Below, piece after piece: positions 1 to 6,748 of a stretch of DNA of 8,420 nt. Numbering within the stretch: the first letter of the stretch is position 1; the number at the start of each line of letters is the position of its first letter. Under the pieces are notes generated by a model. That model searched no databases. It worked only from the letters and a program-made list of their open reading frames with translations, and was not told the DNA's origin. Source of the stretch: JBFELU01 sp041551965 (GTDB lineage Bacteria; Actinomycetota; Acidimicrobiia; Spongiisociales; UBA11373); contig JBFELU010000090.1 of NCBI GenBank assembly GCA_041551965.1, forward strand, positions 1-8,420, read 5' to 3'. A program made the translations under genes and the position numbers.

Positions 1-921
1 CTCCTCCCACTGCTCCTGGCCCACATCGCCGATGTAGACGAGCTCGTCGCCTCCGTCGACCGAGAAGCGCCACGGGTTGCGCAGCCCGTAGGCCCAGATC
101 TCCGGCGACCCGCCGCCCCCGGCGAACGGGTTGTCCTCCGGTACGCCGTAGGGAAGCTCTCCATCCACATCGATCCGGAGCAGGCTGCCCTGGAGTGTGG
201 CCAGGTTCTGGGGGTTGAGGTCGTACTGGCCCCCGTCACCCAGCCCGTGCCAGAGGTAGCCGTCGGGACCAAACTGCAGCATGCCTCCCCGATGGCGCAG
301 GCCCACCTGGGGCACCGTGAGCAGGATCCGCACGGTGTCGGGATCCGCGATGTTGGGGAGATCGCTCACCGTGAACTCGGCCAGCACCGAGTCGCGGGCC
401 GGATCGGTGTAGGCCACGAAGAATCGTCCGTTCTCGGCATATTGGGGGTGGAACGCCAGCCCCAGGAGTCCCAACTCGATCCCGGCGTCGGCGTCGACCC
501 GGTCCCGGATGTCGAGGAACGGGTCCGCCAGGAGCCCGCGCTGGGGGTCGACCACGGCGATCAACCCGGTTCGCTGCACGATGAACACCCGTTCGTCTCC
601 GGGCGGGGCTGTGGCGTACACCGGAAAGAAGAGATCCTCGACGAGCGCCTCCAGGGTGAGCCCGGCGAAAGGGGGCGGGGTATCGTCGTCGACCGGCTCG
701 GTGGTGGTCGTGGTCGCGACCGATGTCGTCGTGGGACCCGATGTCGTGGTGGTGGCGACCGTGGTGCTGGTCGGCGCGGGGGATGGTGGGTCGTCGCCGG
801 CCCCAGACAGCACGAACGCCACCAGGGCGCCCGCTCCCACCACCAGGATCACCAGCCACGGAAGATTTGCCGCCGTGAGCAGGTGACCCGGTTCGGAGGA
901 GCGTCCTCGCCGGTGCGTCAT
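1..921 (-). CDS. Membrane-anchored PQQ-dependent sugar (aldose) dehydrogenase family protein, 3' end cut by window edge
   Basis: 307 residues are visible and the frame is still open at the left edge. Residues 20-39 form one hydrophobic helix (signal anchor), residues 48-76 are a Thr-rich linker, and the beta-propeller domain starts near residue 80. Family marks seen: HRGGMLQFGPDG (His210 in the HxGG motif, where relatives often have HNGG), GLGDGG, RIDVDGELP, a DNPF motif, YGLRNPW and IGDVGQEQWEE. Members of this family oxidise sugars or other alcohols with PQQ on the outer face of the membrane and pass electrons to quinone or cytochrome c; the substrate cannot be read here. The ATG at 919-921 is the first start after an in-frame stop at 928-930, and GAGGGG lies just upstream. 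The gene follows the hexaheme gene by 55 bases on the same strand, so it may be the last gene of the operon. Family call firm; PQQ use and substrate inferred. Confidence 0.85.
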   Translation of the reverse strand, partial: MTHRRGRSSEPGHLLTAANLPWLVILVVGAGALVAFVLSGAGDDPPSPAPTSTTVATTTTSGPTTTSVATTTTTEPVDDDTPPPFAGLTLEALVEDLFFPVYATAPPGDERVFIVQRTGLIAVVDPQRGLLADPFLDIRDRVDADAGIELGLLGLAFHPQYAENGRFFVAYTDPARDSVLAEFTVSDLPNIADPDTVRILLTVPQVGLRHRGGMLQFGPDGYLWHGLGDGGQYDLNPQNLATLQGSLLRIDVDGELPYGVPEDNPFAGGGGSPEIWAYGLRNPWRFSVDGGDELVYIGDVGQEQWEE

Positions 922-944
922 CGCCCCTCAATCATCGCGTCTTC

Positions 945-957
945 GCGCCACCGGCGC
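945..957. repeat. Small GC hairpin in the spacer between hexaheme and dehydrogenase genes
   Basis: GCGCC-ACC-GGCGC is a perfect 5-bp stem with a 3-base loop, lying in the 55-base gap. No T-run follows it on the minus strand, so it is not a convincing intrinsic terminator. It could lower read-through, mark an mRNA processing point, or be chance in GC-rich DNA. Confidence 0.3.
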
Positions 958-976
958 TTCGGAGAAACCGACGGTC

Positions 977-2680
977 TCAGGCCCGCCGCCAGCGGCGAAT
1001 GGCCACAGACCCTCCGGCCAGCGCCACGAGAGCGCCAACGACGATGCCTGCGATCGCGAAGGCACCGAGTCCGCCGCCTTCCTCTTCGGTGATCTCGAAG
1101 GACCGAATGAATTGGGCGACCTCGAGTACCTGCGCGCTGTCGAGCGCGCCTTCGAACGCCGGCATTCCCTCGGCATGACCGCCATAGACCCTTGCGATGA
1201 TCTCGTTGACGCTGAGTTCGGTCCCTTGGAGGTTGGGGCCGATTCCGCCCTCACCGCGATCCCCGTGACACGCGGCACAGTCCTGCCGGTAGATGGTTGG
1301 TCCGTCGAGAAGCTCGGGGGCCAAGGACTCTCCGGACCGGATGGCCTCCACGTGCTGCAACACGGCATCGAGTTCCTCGGTTGTCAGTGTGCGCGAGAAA
1401 GCCGGCATCGTCTCGTTCCCCTCCTCGACGGCCCGGCGCAACTCCTGACCGGACAGCACGGAGGTGCGCAGCGACTTGGCGATGCCACCCGTTCCGTCCA
1501 CGCCGTGACACGCAGCGCATTGCTGGGCGTAGACCTCCGCGCCGAGCACGGGCAGCGCCGGCACGTCGCCCTCGGAACCCAGGGACAGCAGGAACCCGAT
1601 CAACTGGTCCATCTCGGCATCGCTCAACAACGCCTCGAAGCCCGGCATCGACCCCTTGCCGTTGCGGGTGACGGCGCCGAGGACATCGGCGGAGTAGCCA
1701 CCCACCAGGGACGGGCCCAGCCCGCCTTCGGCATCTTCACCATGGCAGGCGGCGCAGTGCGCCAGATACACGTCCACACCGGCAGCGGGATCAGCGGCGC
1801 CCGTCGTTGTGGTGGGTTGGGTGGTGGTCGTCGTGGGAACCATCGTGGTGGAAGTGGTCGTGGTCGAAGGCTCCGGGGGCTCTTCGAGCCCCTCGATGAA
1901 GGCCACCACGGCCTCCAGGTCCCCGGGCTCGAAGGTCGATGCAAATGCCGGCATCCCGCCGAACCCACCGGTGATGATGGCTGAGAGCTCGTCGGTGAGG
2001 AGCTCAACGCCGGCCAGCGGCGGCCCGCTTGCCCCCTCGCCGGCGGTGCCGTGGCAGGGGGCACATTGTTGTTCGAAGATCGTGGCTCCTGTCGCCGCGT
2101 ATCCGGCCGTCCGGCGCACGAGGGCTTCGATCTGATCGGGGCTCAGGAGTTCCGAGAAGCCCCCCATCGACCCGATCCCCTCACTGATCGCCGCCCGCCG
2201 CTCCTCGTCGGTCGAGGCGCTCAGTGTCAACGATGGCCCGACCCCGCCTTCGCCATATTCACCGTGGCAGGTCGAACAGAACTCCCCATAGGTCGAGGCA
2301 CCGACGAGGTCATCGAGAAAACCCGCCACGACTGCGATCTGCTCGGGCGCCAACGTATGGGCGAAGGCCGGCATGGCCCCGACACCCTCGGCGATGACGC
2401 GGCCGGTCTCCTCAAGGTTCCCCGACCAAGTCCTGAGGTCGGGACCCGTCCCGCCCTCGCCTCCCGACCCGTGACAGGCGGCGCATTGACGGGGGTAGAC
2501 AACGGCTGGATCAGGTGCCGTCTGCAGGAGAATCGATGGCGTCGCGTCGGCCTTCGCCGCTGCGCCGAACCCCAGCGCCACCAGGCCGGCGAGTGCAATC
2601 CCACCGCCGGCGACGACGAGGATTGCCGCTCTCGAAAACCTCAGCCCTCCCCTTCGCATCGATTCTTCGTGTCTCTCCAT
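977..2680 (-). CDS. Hexaheme c-type cytochrome made of six tandem monoheme domains with a C-terminal membrane anchor
   Basis: 567 residues. A Sec-type signal peptide (about residues 1-45, probable cleavage after AKA) precedes six short class I cytochrome c domains. CxxCH motifs begin at Cys66, 135, 206, 309, 388 and 468. Each has a downstream Met as likely sixth ligand (Met103, 172, 243, 345, 425, 506; mostly MPAF or MPGF, but MGGF in domain 2). Domains 1-3 are spaced about 70 residues and domains 4-6 about 80, with a Thr/Pro linker (271-294) between the triplets. Domain 5 lacks the GP found after the heme motif in the others. Residues 548-562 are hydrophobic and end in IRRWRRA, a membrane anchor with the basic tail inside, so the hemes sit outside the membrane. 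The protein should carry electrons between the upstream membrane subunits and an outer partner. Start chosen at the ATG preceded by GGGAGAGG; an ATG at 2702-2704 overlapping the upstream stop is the alternative and would add 8 residues. Confidence 0.9.
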   Translation of the reverse strand: MERHEESMRRGGLRFSRAAILVVAGGGIALAGLVALGFGAAAKADATPSILLQTAPDPAVVYPRQCAACHGSGGEGGTGPDLRTWSGNLEETGRVIAEGVGAMPAFAHTLAPEQIAVVAGFLDDLVGASTYGEFCSTCHGEYGEGGVGPSLTLSASTDEERRAAISEGIGSMGGFSELLSPDQIEALVRRTAGYAATGATIFEQQCAPCHGTAGEGASGPPLAGVELLTDELSAIITGGFGGMPAFASTFEPGDLEAVVAFIEGLEEPPEPSTTTTSTTMVPTTTTTQPTTTTGAADPAAGVDVYLAHCAACHGEDAEGGLGPSLVGGYSADVLGAVTRNGKGSMPGFEALLSDAEMDQLIGFLLSLGSEGDVPALPVLGAEVYAQQCAACHGVDGTGGIAKSLRTSVLSGQELRRAVEEGNETMPAFSRTLTTEELDAVLQHVEAIRSGESLAPELLDGPTIYRQDCAACHGDRGEGGIGPNLQGTELSVNEIIARVYGGHAEGMPAFEGALDSAQVLEVAQFIRSFEITEEEGGGLGAFAIAGIVVGALVALAGGSVAIRRWRRA

Positions 2681-2686
2681 CGGGCA

Positions 2687-2694
2687 CCTCTCCC
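2687..2694 (-). promoter_or_regulatory. Ribosome binding site that favours the hexaheme start at 2680
   Basis: Minus-strand GGGAGAGG sits 6 bases before the ATG at 2678-2680. The competing ATG at 2702-2704 overlaps the upstream stop as ATGA and has only GGAG at 4 bases, so the inner start is preferred, not certain. Confidence 0.55.
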
Positions 2695-2700
2695 GACTCA

Positions 2701-4074
2701 TCATGGCGCTCCGGCGTTGATCCAGTCGACCACGGTTGCGATCTCTTCTGCCGACATCAGGGCCCCCGGCGGCATCTGTATGCCCACGGTCTGGATCCCC
2801 TGGATCTTTTGGGCGAGCAGGCTGGCGTCGGCATCTCCCGGCACGACCACGGGGGCGTTGTCGCCCGTGGTGAGCACCGACTCGAGCGTGCTCGCATCCC
2901 ATCCACCCTGAGTGCCATGACAGCCTGCACAGTGATTCGCAAAGATGGGCGCCACCGCATCCTCGAACGTCAGCGCCTCGGCAACCGTGGTCGTGGCCTC
3001 CTCGCTCGTGGAGGTCGATCCCTGCGGTGGGATGGTCGTCGTCCCCGGGGTGGTGGTCGTCGCCGGGGTGGTCGTGGTCGTGGCCTCCTCGGTCGTGGGC
3101 GGAGCGCTCTCTTCGCCGCGGGAGGCAAAGAGGAACACGAAGATCGCGTCGAGATCTTCCTCGCTCAGATCGAATTCGGAGTAGGCCGGCATGATCCCGC
3201 CGAGGCCCGACCGCACCACGGAGCCGAGCCATTCCCGCGTCGCATGGGCCGGCGATCCGGCGGTGGCCGCGCCCTCAGCGTTGATCCCGTGGCAGCCGGC
3301 GCAACCGCGGCTCATGAAGATGGCACGCCCGTAGGCCACGGATTGCTCGGCCGTGATACCCGCCGCCAAACCCGGGCCCGGATACAGATAATCGGCTTCG
3401 GTGAAGGCCACCACCGTGCGGTTGTAGCCCTCCGGATCGAGATTGGCATGGGTGTCGGGACTCCGGAGCAGGAGAACCACCAGGCCTGTGCCGGCGAGCA
3501 CCATGATCACCAGCACCACGTGCGCCAGGCTGATGCTCCATCCTTCGCGACCTGCTCGCACCAAGCGGAGCGTCGAGAGCACCGCGACCACCATGATGAC
3601 CCACACCAGTGCGATGACAAACGTGACGATCCATTCGCCGAATCCGGGGATCTCCACCCCGGCTTCCGCGCGGACTTGCTGCCCTCCCACCGTGACGGGG
3701 ATGGAAACCGATTCCGGTTGCACTTCAGGGCCGGCGATCGCCTCGATGCGAATGGCGTGCGTGCCGGAGACGCTGAATGTCAGAGGGACGATCGCCACGC
3801 CGGCGGCATCCGAGACGGCACGACCCACCTCGATCTCGCCGCCGACTCCTGCAAACACCGCATCCGAGTAGAAGATGATCTTGACGCCCTCTTCAGGATC
3901 TCCGGTCTCCAGGTTGCGCACCGAGACTCGGATCTCGGTGCGTTCCCCGAGCTCGGCCGATTCGGGTCCCGATACGTCGACCACAAGGTGATCGGCCGCC
4001 GCGGTGGCCGCCGGCCCGAGGGTGAAGATCCCGATGAGGGCGAGGACCCACAGTGCACGAGCCGAGATTCTCAT
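2701..4074 (-). CDS. Diheme cytochrome c with Ig-like domain and two membrane helices
   Basis: 457 residues. In order: signal peptide (1-27, ending ATAAA), a beta-rich Ig-like domain (about 28-130), two hydrophobic helices (about 147-170 and 182-203), a cytochrome c domain (CAGCH at Cys258, probable Met295 in GGIMPAY), a Thr/Pro/Ser linker (326-364), and a second heme domain (CAGCH at Cys382). The second domain has VPGDADASLL and QMPPG (Met434), the pattern of planctomycete-type cytochrome C domains. With the signal peptide removed, the two helices form a hairpin and both the Ig-like domain and the hemes lie outside. The start ATG overlaps the NrfD stop as ATGA and has GGAGGA 6 bases upstream, so it is probably translationally coupled. 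It likely takes electrons from the Fe-S/NrfD pair. I know no named family with this whole domain order; the two-helix plus cytochrome layout recalls ActD and ActE of alternative complex III, but I see no sequence proof of kinship. Confidence 0.87.
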   Translation of the reverse strand: MRISARALWVLALIGIFTLGPAATAAADHLVVDVSGPESAELGERTEIRVSVRNLETGDPEEGVKIIFYSDAVFAGVGGEIEVGRAVSDAAGVAIVPLTFSVSGTHAIRIEAIAGPEVQPESVSIPVTVGGQQVRAEAGVEIPGFGEWIVTFVIALVWVIMVVAVLSTLRLVRAGREGWSISLAHVVLVIMVLAGTGLVVLLLRSPDTHANLDPEGYNRTVVAFTEADYLYPGPGLAAGITAEQSVAYGRAIFMSRGCAGCHGINAEGAATAGSPAHATREWLGSVVRSGLGGIMPAYSEFDLSEEDLDAIFVFLFASRGEESAPPTTEEATTTTTPATTTTPGTTTIPPQGSTSTSEEATTTVAEALTFEDAVAPIFANHCAGCHGTQGGWDASTLESVLTTGDNAPVVVPGDADASLLAQKIQGIQTVGIQMPPGALMSAEEIATVVDWINAGAP

Positions 4075-5408
4075 GCCGGCTCCTCCACCGGTGAGGGTGC
4101 TCTCGCCGCGAGCACCTCGCTTCGTTCTTCGGTCATCTCCCACACCGCCATGATCGGGAAGAACTTCACGAAGAGGGTGATCATGAGAGCAAAGAGGGCG
4201 AAGCCTCCCGCGGTGATCGACCACTCGACCCAAGTCGGGGCGTAGTTGGCAGGCTCATAGGGCAGCAGCGGAGCCCGCAATCCGGTCACCACGATGAAGT
4301 ATCGCTCCAGCCACATGCCGACGTCGACGAAGACGGCGGCCACCACGATCCCCCCGACCGTTCGAAAGCGGCGGATGAACATGAGCGCTACCGGGAGGAG
4401 GAGCCCGCCGATCAGGTAGAACCAAAAGAAGGGTGCGAATTCGTCGACGAACAGTTGCCGGAAGAGGAACTCCTCGCCCTCTTCGAGCTTGAAGCCGGTC
4501 GTGACGTACTCGGAGATGTTGGCGTAGATCATCACGCCGGCCATGGCCGCCAGGAGGTAACCGAGATAGACGAAGTGCCTCTCCGTGATGTACTCCTCGA
4601 GCCGATAGACCTTCCGCAGGATGGCCATCACGATGATCAGCGTGGCGATCCCGGAGAAGATCGCGCCGGCGACGAAGAAGAACCCGAAGATCGTGCTGTT
4701 CCAGGCCTCGCGCAGGGTCATCGCAAAGATCCATGAGACGACCGTGTGCACCGAGACCGCGATCGGGATGATCAAGATCATCATGATCGCGATGGCCCGA
4801 TGGAGACTGGTCTTCTGGCGGCCGGTGTTCTTCCAGTCGAGCGCCAACACCTTGTAGACGCGTGCCTTCACCGAGGACGCCTTCGTGGCGAGCCGGTCCC
4901 GGAAGAAGGCCAGATCGGGGATCATCGGCAAGTAGAGATAGACGACGCTCGCCGTGAGATAGGTCGCCACGGCGGTCACATCCCACACGATGGGGGACTG
5001 CCAGCGACCGTGGATGAGCACGTTCGCGAGGCGGTCCGGTCGTCCCAGGTCCACGATCACGAAGATTGCCCCCGTGGTGAGGGCGACGACGGTGATGAAC
5101 TCGGCCATCCGGGTGATTGGCGTGCGCCAGGTGGCGTTGGACACCCGCAGGATCGCCGAGATCAGCGTGCCGGCATGGCTGATACCGATGAAGAACACGA
5201 ACATCGTGATGTAGATGCCCCAGGAGATCCGGTCGTTCATCCCGGTGACGACGAGTCCGTCTCGAACCTGAACGTAGTAGGCGTAGATGCCCCAACCCAG
5301 TACCGCGAGCAGGAACCCGACGAAGGCGTAGTACGCCGGGGTCGTGCGACGGGTGGGCCCCAAGGTGGTTTCTTCGAGCCGGGCCCGCCAGGCGCTCAGC
5401 GGCTCCAC
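4071..5408 (-). CDS. NrfD/ActC-type quinone-reactive integral membrane subunit
   Basis: 445 residues with about ten hydrophobic helices (near 26-46, 61-89, 101-121, 138-164, 203-230, 239-265, 280-304, 326-345, 350-372, 398-424). Ten helices fit the ActC/HybB branch of the NrfD superfamily rather than the eight of PsrC. Marks include GISHAGTLISAILR (His78), DLGRPDR (120-126), SPIVWDVTAVATY (138-150) and IPDLAFFRDR, all close to the pattern I know from ActC and related polysulfide reductase NrfD proteins. These proteins bind menaquinone or ubiquinone near the outer side of the membrane and exchange electrons with a partner Fe-S protein. That partner is the gene just upstream. The GTG start at 5406-5408 lies 13 bases inside that gene's end and has GGGAG 6 bases upstream; extending further upstream in this frame gives unrelated Arg/Gly-rich sequence. 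Family call firm; electron direction (quinol oxidation or quinone reduction) is not readable. Confidence 0.92.
   Translation of the reverse strand: MEPLSAWRARLEETTLGPTRRTTPAYYAFVGFLLAVLGWGIYAYYVQVRDGLVVTGMNDRISWGIYITMFVFFIGISHAGTLISAILRVSNATWRTPITRMAEFITVVALTTGAIFVIVDLGRPDRLANVLIHGRWQSPIVWDVTAVATYLTASVVYLYLPMIPDLAFFRDRLATKASSVKARVYKVLALDWKNTGRQKTSLHRAIAIMMILIIPIAVSVHTVVSWIFAMTLREAWNSTIFGFFFVAGAIFSGIATLIIVMAILRKVYRLEEYITERHFVYLGYLLAAMAGVMIYANISEYVTTGFKLEEGEEFLFRQLFVDEFAPFFWFYLIGGLLLPVALMFIRRFRTVGGIVVAAVFVDVGMWLERYFIVVTGLRAPLLPYEPANYAPTWVEWSITAGGFALFALMITLFVKFFPIMAVWEMTEERSEVLAARAPSPVEEPA
4081..4086 (-). promoter_or_regulatory. Strong ribosome binding site of the diheme cytochrome gene
   Basis: Minus-strand GGAGGA lies 6 bases before the ATG at 4072-4074, inside the end of the NrfD gene. 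It fixes the start well inside a longer open frame that reaches 4233. Confidence 0.75.
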
Positions 5409-6496
5409 GTCGTGCTCCCTTCGGCCTGCCGGGTCCAGGGCCACCGGGTGGGCAACCGACCGGATCGCTGCGGATCGCGGCCCACCTCCTCTCCATGGCC
5501 CGGGATGTAGAACACGCGCGGCTGTGTCCCCAGTTCTTCTTTCAACCGGAATGCATCGTGATCGGCGAGGAACCGGGTGATCGACACCACGTCCACGCCG
5601 TTCGAGGCGATGTCTTCCTCGAGATCTCCGTAGTAGATGGCATCGTTGGGGCACGCCTGGATGCAGTAGGGGAGCGTGCCGGCCCGGACCATGTCGGGGC
5701 AGAAATCGCATTTCATGACCGTGCCCTTGCGGGCCGGAGTCTGCACTTCGAGGTCGTAGTCGGCGAGACGCGCCTCCGGGGGAACCGGCGGTTCCCCCCA
5801 GTTGAAGAAGCGGCGATCGTAGGGGCAGGCCGCCATGCAGATCCGACACCCGATGCAGCGATCCTGATCGATGAGGACCAGACCCTCCGGCGTGGAGAAG
5901 GTTGCCGCCACCGGGCAGACGTTCACGCACGGCGGGTTCTGGCAGTGCTGACACGGTGTCGGGAGGAATCGAGTCCCTTCGCCCTCCAGTTCGGCCTCAA
6001 ACACCTCGATCCACTCCATGGGCTCGGGAGCCAGATGGCCCTCGATGCAAGCGAGGGTGCACTGCGGCGGGCTGTCGATGCTCTGACATCCATCACACCG
6101 ACGCAGGTCGATGATCATGGTCCATTGCCGGATCCGGGCGGCGACTGGTTGCTGCAACGCTCCTTGCGATCCACCGACCACTCTCTCGAGCACGACGGGC
6201 ATGGCACGGAAGGGTCCGTAGAGCAACGCAGAGAGCCCCACCATTCTGAGAGCGGTTCTCCGGTCGATGAACGTGCCGAAGTCCCTGACCACCAGCTCCG
6301 CTGCGCCGGGCTGCGAAGCGTGGTCGTCGTCGGCGGCCGCCCGACGGAGCGACCAGGCGAAACCAAAGACCGCCGCCCAGATCAGCGAGATGAACACGAG
6401 GAAGAGGCTCTGCAGCAACGCGGCCGCGGCGATCGCAGCCGCCCCGCTCAGGACAACTCCAGCCAGCGCCCCGTCAAGCCGCACTGTTCGTCGCAC
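5396..6496 (-). CDS. Four-cluster [4Fe-4S] ferredoxin subunit (NrfC/PsrB/DmsB type) with N-terminal membrane helices and a Tat-like motif
   Basis: 366 residues from a GTG start. Sixteen cysteines form four sets: C134/137/146/150, C182/185/190/194, C214/217/220/224 and C263/266/278/282. This is the standard arrangement for four [4Fe-4S] clusters in the electron-transfer subunit of NrfD-linked complexes. Residues 8-50 are hydrophobic and long enough for two helices. They are followed by FIDRRTALRMVGLSALLYG, a twin-arginine-like motif (Arg79-Arg80) with a third hydrophobic stretch, which suggests export of the folded Fe-S domain. The protein should pass electrons between the NrfD subunit and the cytochromes encoded downstream. 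The GTG at 6494-6496 is preceded by a purine run containing GGGGGAGG; a second GTG at 6482-6484 is possible. The open frame continues upstream to 6712, but that part is Arg/Pro-rich with no family resemblance. No molybdopterin subunit, its usual partner, is in the window. Confidence 0.9.
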   Translation of the reverse strand: MRRTVRLDGALAGVVLSGAAAIAAAALLQSLFLVFISLIWAAVFGFAWSLRRAAADDDHASQPGAAELVVRDFGTFIDRRTALRMVGLSALLYGPFRAMPVVLERVVGGSQGALQQPVAARIRQWTMIIDLRRCDGCQSIDSPPQCTLACIEGHLAPEPMEWIEVFEAELEGEGTRFLPTPCQHCQNPPCVNVCPVAATFSTPEGLVLIDQDRCIGCRICMAACPYDRRFFNWGEPPVPPEARLADYDLEVQTPARKGTVMKCDFCPDMVRAGTLPYCIQACPNDAIYYGDLEEDIASNGVDVVSITRFLADHDAFRLKEELGTQPRVFYIPGHGEEVGRDPQRSGRLPTRWPWTRQAEGSTTWSR

Positions 6497-6499
6497 CGA

Positions 6500-6513
6500 C
6501 CTCCCCCTCTCCC
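6500..6513 (-). promoter_or_regulatory. Purine-rich ribosome binding site of the Fe-S subunit gene
   Basis: On the minus strand this reads GGGAGAGGGGGAGG and ends 3 bases before the GTG. The last GGAGG is rather close to the start, but the earlier GAGAGGG part gives normal spacing. It is the main reason for choosing GTG 6494-6496 over upstream ATGs. Confidence 0.55.
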
Positions 6514-6526
6514 AAGGTTGCCCCCA

Positions 6527-6592
6527 CCCAAGCGGCACGTGGGAGGCGCTGGGAGGGTCTTTCGGCCCTAATCGCGATCGCCGAAGCGGCAC
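6527..6592. repeat. Pair of 12-base direct repeats
   Basis: CCCAAGCGGCAC at 6527-6538 and CCGAAGCGGCAC at 6581-6592 match at 11 of 12 positions, 54 bases apart, in the leader of the minus-strand operon. They could be a paired protein site or chance in GC-rich DNA. Confidence 0.3.
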
Positions 6593-6710
6593 CCACCGGC
6601 GCGCCCCCCGGGTCGCTCGAAGGGGCCCGATGGAAGGCCGGCACGGACGCGCGACAGAGACCGGGCGCGTCGAGCCGCGACCCCAGGGCGCGACGACGCC
6701 GGTGCCTTTC

Positions 6711-6730
6711 AAACACGGTGAAACCCGGTT
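6711..6730. repeat. Tandem 10-base direct repeat
   Basis: AAACACGGTG and AAACCCGGTT are adjacent and match at 8 of 10 positions, a spacing of one helical turn. The first copy also lies within a TTTCA-N7-TGAAA inverted repeat (6707-6723). It may be a regulator site; significance unproven. Confidence 0.3.
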
Positions 6731-6732
6731 GG

Positions 6733-6745
6733 CGACGGTCCGTCG
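6733..6745. repeat. Short palindrome CGACGG-T-CCGTCG
   Basis: Perfect 6-bp arms about a single central base, ending 3 bases before the DosR-like box. Its closeness to that box suggests a second operator, but the sequence matches no site I recognise. Confidence 0.35.
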
Positions 6746-6748
6746 GAA

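Noticed and set aside
945..957. Intrinsic terminator between the hexaheme and dehydrogenase genes
   Set aside because: The stem is only 5 bp and no T-run follows on the minus strand.
1260..2500. Regularly spaced similar DNA segments that might suggest a CRISPR or satellite repeat
   Set aside because: They are the codons for the CxxCHG heme motifs of successive cytochrome domains; spacing and divergence follow protein domains.
2705..3232. N-terminal extension of the hexaheme protein upstream of the diheme gene's stop
   Set aside because: It lies wholly within the diheme gene in another frame and is His/Arg/Asp-rich; a proper signal peptide begins after 2680.
2515..4245. Long open frame on the plus strand (576 codons) opposite the diheme gene, and similar ones at 247-1092, 1112-1984, 2051-2911 and 5495-6571
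   Set aside because: Their translations are His/Arg/Gly-rich with no recognisable domain, and they lie opposite genes with clear heme, Fe-S or membrane motifs. Such mirror frames are normal in GC-rich DNA.
5409..5954. N-terminal extension of the NrfD protein upstream of 5408
   Set aside because: It overlaps the cysteine-rich coding part of the Fe-S gene in another frame and its translation is Arg/Gly-rich; the GTG with GGGAG fits the family's usual N-terminus.
6497..6712. N-terminal extension of the Fe-S protein starting at an ATG near 6712
   Set aside because: The added 72 residues are Arg/Pro/Gly-rich without resemblance to any signal or domain, whereas the GTG at 6494-6496 has a purine-rich ribosome site and begins a clean membrane segment.
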